DNA of 64,000 bases from JACQQW01 sp964520655 (lineage in GTDB: Bacteria; Omnitrophota; Gorgyraeia; Zapsychrales; Fredricksoniimonadaceae), in NCBI GenBank assembly GCA_964520655.1, contig CAZFNI010000001.1:62001-126000 (forward strand). The letters run 5' to 3'. The position numbers were made by a program, and so were the translations under genes. How positions within the stretch are numbered: position 1 is the stretch's first letter; each line of letters begins with the position of its first letter. Below the pieces are notes generated by a model. It was not told the DNA's origin and searched no databases. It saw nothing but the letters and a program-made list of their open reading frames with translations. Below are positions 8,656 through 15,775 of the stretch, one piece after another.

Positions 8656-8662
8656 GTCCCAC

Positions 8663-9736
8663 ATGGTCAATCAAATCCAAAAAGTATTCCGTAAAGCATC
8701 CGACGCCTTCATGGGCATGTTCTCCAAGGACATGGGCATTGACTTAGGCACAGCAACGACCTTAGTCTATGTCAAAGGTGAAGGGGTTGTTTTATGCGAG
8801 CCTTCTGTTGTGGCCATTGAGAAAGACACCAACCGTGTTGTTGCGGTGGGTGAAGAAGCTAAAAAGATGCTCGGCCGCACGCCGGGCAGCATCGTGGCGA
8901 TCCGTCCCATGAAAGACGGGGTCATTTCTGATTTTGAGGTGACTGAGGCCATGCTTAAATATTTCATCCAGAAAGTCCAGCCCAGCAAGTTCTCGTTCCG
9001 TCCGACGATCGTCATCGCGATCCCTTCCGGCATTACCGAAGTGGAGAAACGCGCTGTCATTGATTCCGCGGAACATGCCGGTGCCCGTAATGTCATTTTG
9101 ATCGAAGAGCCTAAAGCGGCGGCCATTGGTGTCGGCTTGCCTGTCCACGAACCTGCCGGTAATATGATCATTGATATCGGCGGCGGGACAACGGAATTTG
9201 CCGTTATTTCGCTGGGCGGTTTGGTTTATGCCAAATCCATCCGCATCGCGGGGGATGAGATGGATATGGCCATTATTGAATATTTGCGTAAAACATATAA
9301 TTTGATGATCGGGGAGCGTACAGCGGAAGAGATCAAGATCCGTCTGGGGTCCGCGTATCCTCTGGAAGAAGAATTGAATATGGATGTGCGCGGCCGTGAC
9401 TTGATCGCGGGTTTACCTAAGACGATCAATATCACGTCCGTCGAGATCCGTGAGGCGCTGCAGGATCCCGTGCAGGCGATCGTGGATGCGTCTAAATCCA
9501 CGCTCGAACATACTCCGCCGGAATTGGCCGCGGATCTGATCGACCGCGGTATTGTCATGGCTGGCGGCGGGTCATTGCTGCGCGGCCTGGATAAACGCAT
9601 CGCGGAGGAAACAGGGCTTCCCGTACATGTCGCTGATGATCCGTTAACCGCGGTTGTTATGGGCACCGGCGAAACGCTCAATATGTCAGCCACCATGCGC
9701 CGCCGTTTCACCGCCCAAGCCAAGCTTGACTTCTAA
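8663..9736 (+). CDS. mreB: Rod-shape actin MreB
   Basis: MreB is a bacterial actin that polymerises under the inner membrane and directs lateral wall synthesis. The protein (357 aa from this start) has the actin phosphate-1 motif GIDLGTATTLVYV, IAIPSGITEVEKRA, IEEPKAAAIG, the phosphate-2 motif DIGGGTTEFAVISLGG and the adenosine motif MAGGGSLLRGLDKRI. The frame is open further upstream to 8627, but a promoter with its -10 box at 8650-8655 lies there. I therefore place the start at ATG 8663, leaving a 16-residue amphipathic N-terminal extension before MGMFSKD that resembles the membrane-binding helix of other MreBs. ATG 8711 is an alternative. mreC follows with a 2-base gap; mreD is not adjacent. 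Confidence 0.95.
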   Translation: MVNQIQKVFRKASDAFMGMFSKDMGIDLGTATTLVYVKGEGVVLCEPSVVAIEKDTNRVVAVGEEAKKMLGRTPGSIVAIRPMKDGVISDFEVTEAMLKYFIQKVQPSKFSFRPTIVIAIPSGITEVEKRAVIDSAEHAGARNVILIEEPKAAAIGVGLPVHEPAGNMIIDIGGGTTEFAVISLGGLVYAKSIRIAGDEMDMAIIEYLRKTYNLMIGERTAEEIKIRLGSAYPLEEELNMDVRGRDLIAGLPKTINITSVEIREALQDPVQAIVDASKSTLEHTPPELAADLIDRGIVMAGGGSLLRGLDKRIAEETGLPVHVADDPLTAVVMGTGETLNMSATMRRRFTAQAKLDF

Positions 9737-9738
9737 GT

Positions 9739-10524
9739 GTGTATCGAAAATTATTTAAACCCGCCATTTACTGTTGTCTTGTTCTGATCCCGCTTTGCAT
9801 TGTTCTGTTCAAGCCAAAAACCCCGGGAGCTATCGCTATTTTAGACAGGGCTTCACGCCCGGTGAACGCTGTCCAGGAGTTTGTGTTTGAATTCAAGAAA
9901 TTGTTCTACTATCACGATACCTGGGATGCCTATGTTCGGCTGCGTAATCAAACAGATCTTTTAAAAGCCAAGGTGATCAAGCTGCAGGAAATGAGCAAGG
10001 AGAATGTGCGTCTTGAGGTGATCAGCGAATTTCGCCGCCATCAGACTTTTACGACGGTGGTCGCTAATGTCATCGGCCGTGATCCGTCCAGCTGGAACGC
10101 GTCGCTCATCTTAGATAAGGGTAGCGCGCATTTCATTAAAATAGGGATGCCGGTTCTAAGCCCGTTGGGTGTGGTTGGTAAGATCATCGAGGTGGGGAAG
10201 ACAACCAGCAAAGCGATCCTGTTGTCTGATCCTAATTTCAGCGTGGCCGCGCTGGTGTCGCGCACAAGGGAGAATGGTTTACTGACGGGGACGCTGCAGG
10301 GGATTTGCCGTTTACAGTATTTGACCGATAATGCCGACGTGAAGGTAGGCGACCAGGTGGTTACCTCGAAATTAAGTTCTGCTTTTCCCGACGGTCTTTT
10401 TGTCGGCACGATCGTCGATGTGGTGGCGACACAAAACAGTCATACGGTGGAATGTTTAGTTAATCCGGCGGTCGATCTATCGACGCTGGAAGAGGTTGTT
10501 ATCCTTAAATCGGGAGCGCAGTGA
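9739..10524 (+). CDS. mreC: Rod-shape-determining protein MreC
   Basis: MreC is a single-pass membrane protein whose periplasmic part links MreB to peptidoglycan synthases. The 261-aa protein shows a membrane segment (about 9-26), a coiled coil (about 60-95, ending LEVISEFRRH) and the family beta domains with VIGRDPSSWNASLILDKGS (about 110-128), GVVGKIIEVG, and VKVGDQVVTSKLSSAFPDGL near 205. This is the standard layout and length. GTG is the start codon, two bases after the mreB stop. Its stop overlaps the ATG of an ABC ATPase gene (TGATG). Confidence 0.93.
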   Translation: MYRKLFKPAIYCCLVLIPLCIVLFKPKTPGAIAILDRASRPVNAVQEFVFEFKKLFYYHDTWDAYVRLRNQTDLLKAKVIKLQEMSKENVRLEVISEFRRHQTFTTVVANVIGRDPSSWNASLILDKGSAHFIKIGMPVLSPLGVVGKIIEVGKTTSKAILLSDPNFSVAALVSRTRENGLLTGTLQGICRLQYLTDNADVKVGDQVVTSKLSSAFPDGLFVGTIVDVVATQNSHTVECLVNPAVDLSTLEEVVILKSGAQ

Positions 10525-11240
10525 TGCTGGCGATCGAAATGACCGATGTGGTCAAAACATATAAGAATGGAACCAAAGCCCTGAAAGGGATCAGTTTAAG
10601 CGTGCACAAAGGCGATTTTTTTGCGCTGTTGGGTGCCAATGGTGCAGGCAAGACGACGTTGATCGGTATTTTGACCGGTTTGGTCAATAAGACATCCGGG
10701 ACGATGAAGGTTTTCGGGCATGATATCGATAAGGATTTTAGCGCGGCCAAGAATTTTTTGGGCGTTGTGCCTCAGGAATTCAATTTCAATATGTTCGAAA
10801 AAGTCATGGATATCGTGGTCAACCAGGCGGGGTATTTTGGCGTGGATCTGCCTGTTGCCCAAAAAGACGCCGAACATATTCTAAAAAAAGTCGGGCTTTG
10901 GGAAAAACGCAATAACATGGCGCGCACATTGTCCGGCGGGATGAAGCGCCGTTTGATGATCGCCCGCGCATTGATCCATCACCCCAAGATCCTGATCTTA
11001 GATGAGCCAACCGCTGGTGTCGACGTGGAACTGCGTATCGGCATGTGGGATTATTTAAGGGAGATCAACCGCCAGGGCACAACGATCATTCTCACGACCC
11101 ATTATCTGGAAGAAGTTGAGCAAATGTGCCGTCACGCGGCCATCATCAAAAAAGGCGAACTGGTGCGTTTGGATACGGTGGTCAATCTGACCAAGGACCA
11201 GAAGCTGGAAAAAACTTTTTTGGAGATCATCAAAGAATGA
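10524..11240 (+). CDS. yadG: ABC transporter ATP-binding protein, YadG-like
   Basis: This is the ATPase of an ABC-2 exporter; the substrate is unknown. It has Walker A GANGAGKTT (about 37-45), the Q-loop in VVPQEFNFN, the signature LSGGMKRRL near 136, Walker B ILILDEPTAGVD near 156 and the switch His in LTTHYLEE. At 238 aa from ATG 10524 it is a stand-alone nucleotide-binding subunit; a GTG three bases earlier is the alternative start. It overlaps mreC at the 5' end and the permease at the 3' end (ATGA). E. coli YadG/YadH is the closest pair I recognise. The E. coli pair is itself poorly characterised. Confidence 0.85.
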   Translation: MLAIEMTDVVKTYKNGTKALKGISLSVHKGDFFALLGANGAGKTTLIGILTGLVNKTSGTMKVFGHDIDKDFSAAKNFLGVVPQEFNFNMFEKVMDIVVNQAGYFGVDLPVAQKDAEHILKKVGLWEKRNNMARTLSGGMKRRLMIARALIHHPKILILDEPTAGVDVELRIGMWDYLREINRQGTTIILTTHYLEEVEQMCRHAAIIKKGELVRLDTVVNLTKDQKLEKTFLEIIKE

Positions 11241-12010
11241 CATTCGCTGCCCAGTTAATATCACTTCAGACCATTGTCCGTAAAGAGATCAAACGTATCA
11301 TGCGCATTTGGACGCAGACATTGCTGCCGCCGCTGGTGACACAGACGCTCTATTTTCTGATATTCGGCAAATTTATCGGTTCACAGGTGGCATCGATCGA
11401 GGGTGTCAGTTATATGGCTTTCATCGTTCCGGGTTTAGTTATGATGGCGGTTATCAGCAATGCCTACGGCAATGTGGTGAGCTCCTTCTTCGGCGCAAAG
11501 TTCCAGCGCAGCATAGAGGAGGTCCTGGTGTCCCCGACCCCGGAATGGGTGATCGTGCTGGGGTATTCTCTGGGAGGTGTCATCCGGGGTATTATGGTCG
11601 GGGCTTTGGTGTTCTTGATCTCATTATTCTTTGCCCATCCCGCGGTGCATAATATCTGGATCATTTTGTTTTTTACCATCTTTGCTTCTGTTGTTTTCTC
11701 ACTGGCGGCTTTGATCAACGGTATATTCGCCAGTAATTTCGATGAGGTGGCGTTGTTCCAAAATTTTGTGTTGACCCCGCTGATCTATCTAGGGGGAGTG
11801 TTCTATTCCATCAGTGTCCTGCCCAAAGGCTGGCAGATATTTTCCTATTTCAATCCATTGGTGTATATGGTCAATGGTTTTCGTTTCGGATTTTTTGGTT
11901 TTTGCGACGTCCCTTTGTGGGTCTGTATCACGATCGTTGTAACACTCACCATCATCCTGGCTTGGGCGAATGTGTATTTGCTCAAAAAAGGGATCGGGAT
12001 TAAATCCTGA
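11237..12010 (+). CDS. yadH: ABC-2 type permease, YadH-like
   Basis: This is the membrane partner of the preceding ATPase. The 257-aa protein has six predicted membrane segments and the strongly conserved YadH-type block TLYFLIFGKFIGS followed by YMAFIVPGLVMMAVI, NAYGNVVSSFFGAKFQRSIE and EVLVSPTP. The frame is open upstream to 11126, but that part lies inside the ATPase gene and reads as nonsense. The ATG at 11237 overlapping the ATPase stop gives the expected N terminus MTFAAQLISLQ. Export of a lipid, polysaccharide or drug is possible; nothing here decides. The next gene starts 43 bases later with its own promoter-like sequence. Confidence 0.87.
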   Translation: MTFAAQLISLQTIVRKEIKRIMRIWTQTLLPPLVTQTLYFLIFGKFIGSQVASIEGVSYMAFIVPGLVMMAVISNAYGNVVSSFFGAKFQRSIEEVLVSPTPEWVIVLGYSLGGVIRGIMVGALVFLISLFFAHPAVHNIWIILFFTIFASVVFSLAALINGIFASNFDEVALFQNFVLTPLIYLGGVFYSISVLPKGWQIFSYFNPLVYMVNGFRFGFFGFCDVPLWVCITIVVTLTIILAWANVYLLKKGIGIKS

Positions 12011-12015
12011 TAGAG

Positions 12016-12042
12016 TTGTCTTGTCCTCGGATATAGTATAAA
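12016..12042 (+). promoter_or_regulatory. Possible promoter of the 898-aa modular exported protein
   Basis: TTGTCT (12016-12021), a 15-base spacer and TATAAA (12037-12042) lie in the 43-base gap before the ATG at 12054. The -10 box is 11 bases from the ATG, and AT-rich alternatives (TATAGT at 12032 and 12048) make the exact assignment uncertain. No Shine-Dalgarno sequence precedes the ATG. Confidence 0.35.
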
Positions 12043-12053
12043 CTCTTTATAGT

Positions 12054-14750
12054 ATGCGGATCCCCGGTTTTATTCTATTGATCATTATTTTTGCGGTTAA
12101 TACGCTTTGTCCTTCCTGTGTCAAAGCGGATGCCTTTGTCTTGCCTAAGCCCGGAAGCATGGTTTCTTTAAGCCCGTCTATTCATCCATCCCTGCTTAAA
12201 GGAATACGCGTTAACCCGGAAGATCCACTTAAATTTGAGTTTGTTCTTTCTCCAGGGGATGAACGATATGCCGAGCAAGAGGCTGTTAAGCTTGTCAGGT
12301 ATTTTCTAGCGGCGTTAACGGTACCGGATAAAGACATATGGGTGAACTTAAGTCCGTATGAAAAAGACCGTATTGTTCCGGAAAGTTTTGGGCAGACCCA
12401 AATGGGGCGAGATCTATTAGCACAGGATTATTTGCTTAAGCAGATTACCGCCAGTTTGGTTTATCCGGAAGGGGATATCGGCAAGGAATTTTGGAAGAAA
12501 GTTTATGAGATCGCGGGTAATAAGAATGTTCCTGTGAATACCTTTAACAAGGTCTGGATAGTACCGGATAAGGCCGTTGTTTATGAGAATGCCAAAGCAG
12601 GGACAGCGTATGTGGTGGAATCAAGTCTAAAGGTTATGACAGAGCAGGATTATTTGGCTACAAGTAAGCATGAGGCAACAGGTCCTGCCGTCGCATCACC
12701 TGTTTCGTCCTCGTTTAACCCATCCCCCGGTGGGGTAGCCGATCAGAATTCGACGCTTCCCCTGGCGCTGCGGTCAAAACAGGCTGACGCGGCGTCACCC
12801 GTTGCCGGCGTATCTCAGATTGTTCGTTCCATTGTCATTCCTCAATTAACCAAAGAGGTCAATGAAGGCAAGAATTTTGCTCAGCTGCGTCAGGTCTACA
12901 ATTCTCTCATTCTTGCCACCTGGTACAAGAAGAAGATCAAAGACAGTATCCTTTCCCAAGTCTATGCAGATAAGAACAAAGTAGACGGCATCACCATCGA
13001 TGATCCTAATGAAAAGGAGAGGATATACGCGCAATACTTAGAAGCATTCAAGAAGGGTGCGTATAACTTTATCAAAGAGGAGCGTGACCAGATAAGCGGT
13101 CAGATGGTGCCCAGGAAATATTTCTCCGGCGGGGCGGCGTTGATGGATGTGCATTTGGACTATGCCATGACCGTTGCGGCAAATCCTACGGAAGCACTGC
13201 AAAAGATTGCCGTTGTGGTAGAGCCCCAACAGAAGAAGCCTGCCGTATTAAGGTATCAATATTATGACATGTTCAAGGTGTCTGCGTCAGAGATCCAGGA
13301 TATCATCAATGAAGTTTCCCGATGGGGGTATATCAAAGAAGCTAATTTCTTAACAGTTCATGGTGTATTAAGCGCCTGGGAAGGCAATGAATTAGTAGGG
13401 GTTATTTTGGTAGATGGAAACGGTCAGCTGCAGGCCTTAAGCCGGGGGACTTCGGTTAAGCCGCAGCAGCGGGGGAGAAAAGTGGCACTGCAGATGTTCT
13501 TGGAAATATCCAAACGTTTAAGAGCTGAAGGCCGAACCACCTATCAAGTCAATTTTGAGACGGACAGGACTCGCAGGGAATTTATTACCTCACAGGCTTT
13601 GGCAAAAGGCATTGCGAGAGTTTTTAACGGCGGGGTGTCCAAGTTGATGGATGACAAAGATAAAACGGTGTATAAAAGCACGATTATTTTATTGAATCAT
13701 TTTAACGAAAATGACACGGCCGCACGCATAACCGCGGACCAATTAAATGAAGATCGGGCAATGGGTTCAGATTATTGGGATCACAGCCGATTTATTAAAA
13801 TGCTCCGTCTTCCCAATGTTGCTGAATATCAAGGTGAAGACGGCAGGAAATACGTTATTAAGTTCGGGACGAAAAAAGAAGTAGAGAAAGAGATATTTGC
13901 CTATGAAGTTGCGCGTTTTTTGGGGGTTAATGTGCCTGATGTGGATCAACTGGATACCGATATGGTTAGATCATTAAATGCGAAAAGTCCAACAGCAGAA
14001 CAGTATTCTCCGGAAGCGGGTTTTGTGCTTCAACCGTTGGAAGATATAAATGACAATGTTTTAGCTGGTCAGAATCCAAGCGGGTTGGAAGAGGCTGCTG
14101 TTTTTATCCATTTAATGCGTCATTTTGATATAGAGTTTCATTCTTCTAAGAATCTTTATAAACGAAATGTAGATAACCGCATAAGGTATGCTCTTTATGA
14201 TTTTAATCGATTGGAGTTTGACAAGATTAAATATAGTCCTCGAGATGAAGGGGAATTAGCAAGAAAGTGGATCGCGATGATCCAGGAGATGGATATAGAC
14301 CGATTCATTGCTGTGTTGAAACGTCTTGATACTGACAAGGATAAGTTTTTAGGGATCCTAAATTCGCATCGGCTAAATCTTGGCGTTGAAACCGCTGCGC
14401 TCATGGAACAATTTTATAACAATACCAAAGAGCGCATGTTAAGCGGATTAAGATCTGTGAAAGAAGGGGGCTATTTTCTTGAGGGGGCGATCGAAGCGAA
14501 ACGTTTGGTCGACATGATCAGCGCTTTGACTGGCTTAATAGATCAAGCTCAATTATCTGCTTTTAATAAAGGCGGTATCGACTTAAATGCCGATAGAATG
14601 GGTCTTGATCTTAAGAATGCGGGAGAAGCCTTGAAGTTTAAGATCAACCCGGATTTGCTTCAACAGCTGCAGAATGTCTCAGGATTTGCTCCCACCATCA
14701 TCGATCATCAACCCATGGGTGATCTAAAACTGTTTCTTGGATTAAATTAG
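12054..14750 (+). CDS. Modular exported protein 1: shared N- and C-modules, GNAT-like and kinase-like cargo
   Basis: This 898-aa protein starts with a signal peptide (about 1-25, hydrophobic LILLIIIFAV-type core, then CVKADA). Residues about 26-360 are a module shared with the proteins at 15776 and 53299: LSPYEKDRI, MGRDLLAQDYLLKQITASL, NKVWIVPDKAVVYENA and a closing PRKYFSGG, with a Ser/Pro/Ala-rich linker at about 213-262. Residues about 405-490 look GNAT-like (NELVGVILVDG, then a QQRGRKVALQMFLEI helix resembling the acetyl-CoA loop). Residues about 569-740 look kinase-like (RKYVIKFGTKKEVEKEIFAY, then HSSKNLYKRNVDN and YALYDFNRLEF). The last 58 residues are the C-module beginning GGIDLNADRMGLDL. 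The domain calls in the middle are inference. No Shine-Dalgarno is visible. Confidence 0.8.
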   Translation: MRIPGFILLIIIFAVNTLCPSCVKADAFVLPKPGSMVSLSPSIHPSLLKGIRVNPEDPLKFEFVLSPGDERYAEQEAVKLVRYFLAALTVPDKDIWVNLSPYEKDRIVPESFGQTQMGRDLLAQDYLLKQITASLVYPEGDIGKEFWKKVYEIAGNKNVPVNTFNKVWIVPDKAVVYENAKAGTAYVVESSLKVMTEQDYLATSKHEATGPAVASPVSSSFNPSPGGVADQNSTLPLALRSKQADAASPVAGVSQIVRSIVIPQLTKEVNEGKNFAQLRQVYNSLILATWYKKKIKDSILSQVYADKNKVDGITIDDPNEKERIYAQYLEAFKKGAYNFIKEERDQISGQMVPRKYFSGGAALMDVHLDYAMTVAANPTEALQKIAVVVEPQQKKPAVLRYQYYDMFKVSASEIQDIINEVSRWGYIKEANFLTVHGVLSAWEGNELVGVILVDGNGQLQALSRGTSVKPQQRGRKVALQMFLEISKRLRAEGRTTYQVNFETDRTRREFITSQALAKGIARVFNGGVSKLMDDKDKTVYKSTIILLNHFNENDTAARITADQLNEDRAMGSDYWDHSRFIKMLRLPNVAEYQGEDGRKYVIKFGTKKEVEKEIFAYEVARFLGVNVPDVDQLDTDMVRSLNAKSPTAEQYSPEAGFVLQPLEDINDNVLAGQNPSGLEEAAVFIHLMRHFDIEFHSSKNLYKRNVDNRIRYALYDFNRLEFDKIKYSPRDEGELARKWIAMIQEMDIDRFIAVLKRLDTDKDKFLGILNSHRLNLGVETAALMEQFYNNTKERMLSGLRSVKEGGYFLEGAIEAKRLVDMISALTGLIDQAQLSAFNKGGIDLNADRMGLDLKNAGEALKFKINPDLLQQLQNVSGFAPTIIDHQPMGDLKLFLGLN

Positions 14751-14852
14751 AGCCTACTTTTGATCTCGATATAGCAATTTTTTCCTAACCCATTCTGTCT
14801 TCTAAAGATTTGACTCACCCACGCCGATCCCATGGAAACGTTTTCTTAAAAC

Positions 14853-14966
14853 CCTTTCCTGGCCCTTGTCCTGCCTTTGCAGGGTGCTATCCTTGAGGTA
14901 GAAGCTTAACGTGGGCGTAAGCCCAGGTCAGGCTTTTAGTCCCGGTTCGAACCTGGGACGGAAAGG
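14853..14966 (+). promoter_or_regulatory. Candidate structured leader covering the ribosome-binding site
   Basis: The 225-base gap before the next gene contains a compact set of pairings. CCTTTCC (14853-14859) is complementary to GGAAAGG (14960-14966), which is the ribosome-binding site region. Inside lie CCTGC-CTTT-GCAGG (14870-14883), GGGC-GTAA-GCCC with a GNRA-type tetraloop (14913-14924), and GTCCC...GGGAC (14939-14959) whose loop contains GGTTCGAACC, like a tRNA T-arm. Closing the outer stem would hide the Shine-Dalgarno sequence, as in a translational riboswitch. It matches no riboswitch consensus that I can recall. Bases 14751-14852 hold no feature I can name. Confidence 0.5.
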
Positions 14967-14975
14967 ATGGTCCAT

Positions 14976-15638
14976 ATGAATACGTTCACATTCATTCTGG
15001 ATCCGTTAAGAACAGTGTTTAGTATCATCTTCGGTTATGTACCGACAGTAATAGGCGTTTTAGCAGCCTTGTTAATTGGTGGGATCGTGGCACGTGAGGT
15101 CGGCAAAGTTGTCAGCTCTTTCTTAAAGAGCGTGCACTTAGACAAAGTCTGCCATACGATCGGTCTTGATCATGTATTGACGACGGGCGGTATTAAACGT
15201 CATGTCAGTGATCTGATCGGTCATGTGGTGACGCTGGGGATCACCATCACGGTTTTAGTGATCTCCTTAAGTTATGCTGGCATCACGGTTATCGGTCCTG
15301 TGACCGACCCGATCATGGGGTATGTGCCAACCGTCATCACCGGGATATTGATCCTGATGGTGGGGATGTTTTTGGCGCATATTGCTGCGGTATTTGTCCG
15401 CATGGTAGCGGCCAATACCGATATGCCAAAACCTGAACTGCTGGCCACTTTTACCAAGTGGTCGGTCGTTTTCATGGCGGTCTCGGCGTTCGTTGATAAG
15501 ATCGGTCTGGGGTATTTGTTCACCGGTACTCCGCTGATCCTAATGATCGCTTCATTGGCCTTAGGCCTTGGTTTGGCCTTTGGTTTAGGCGGTCGTGAGC
15601 ATGCGGCCCATTATTTGGACAAGCTGCTTAAACATTAG
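14976..15638 (+). CDS. Multi-pass membrane protein with MscS-like conserved TM helix
   Basis: This hydrophobic protein (220 aa from this start) has about five membrane segments. The repeated pattern YVPTVIGVLAALLIGGIVAREV and YVPTVITGILILMVGMFLAH is the glycine-rich conserved helix of the small-conductance mechanosensitive-channel-related TM_helix proteins. The C terminus GLGLAFGLGGREHAAHYLDKL matches the end of those proteins, where a GLGGxxxA stretch is typical. There is no MscS beta domain, so it is not a full MscS. ATG 14976 sits 8 bases after AAGGA. ATG 14967 is in frame but lies directly on that site. Its preceding structured leader suggests ligand or stress control. Confidence 0.75.
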   Translation: MNTFTFILDPLRTVFSIIFGYVPTVIGVLAALLIGGIVAREVGKVVSSFLKSVHLDKVCHTIGLDHVLTTGGIKRHVSDLIGHVVTLGITITVLVISLSYAGITVIGPVTDPIMGYVPTVITGILILMVGMFLAHIAAVFVRMVAANTDMPKPELLATFTKWSVVFMAVSAFVDKIGLGYLFTGTPLILMIASLALGLGLAFGLGGREHAAHYLDKLLKH

Positions 15639-15648
15639 ATTCTCCCTC

Positions 15649-15675
15649 AGTCACTCTGTATGGGGCAGGGTGACT
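15649..15675 (+). terminator. Hairpin after the TM_helix gene
   Basis: AGTCACTCTG and CAGGGTGACT pair over ten positions (one G-T) around a seven-base loop, 10 bases after the stop codon. No T-run follows, so it may be a processing or stability hairpin, or half of a two-hairpin terminator with the next one. Confidence 0.45.
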
Positions 15676-15684
15676 TCCACAAGG

Positions 15685-15724
15685 GCCCCGCGGGCCGCAA
15701 GGTTCGCGGGGCTCGTCCTTTTCC
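15685..15724 (+). terminator. GC-rich hairpin followed by T-rich tail
   Basis: GCCCCGCG (15685-15692) pairs with CGCGGGGC (15705-15712) around a 12-base loop and is followed by TCGTCCTTTT. This is a good intrinsic terminator shape for the gene ending at 15638, and it separates that gene from the promoter at 15741. Confidence 0.6.
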
Positions 15725-15740
15725 CGTTAAAACTCGTCGA

Positions 15741-15769
15741 TTGCTCTGAATTTTGAAATATGTTACACT
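15741..15769 (+). promoter_or_regulatory. Predicted promoter of the 1307-aa modular exported protein
   Basis: TTGCTC (15741-15746), a 17-base spacer and TACACT (15764-15769). The ATG begins at 15776, six bases after the -10 box, so transcription would start at or within a base or two of the start codon. No Shine-Dalgarno sequence exists between them (CCCCAG only), which predicts a leaderless mRNA. Confidence 0.55.
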
Positions 15770-15775
15770 CCCCAG

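Noticed and set aside
8627..8662. Upstream starts for mreB (TTG 8627, ATG 8654)
   Set aside because: They fall inside the -35/-10 promoter elements and no ribosome-binding site precedes them.
14880..14967. Possible tRNA gene (D-arm-like GCT...AGC with GGTAGA and a T-arm-like GTTCGAAC)
   Set aside because: The T-arm form is exact, but no seven-base acceptor stem pairs across it, the anticodon arm is not formed (no seven-base loop with T at position 33), and there is no CCA.
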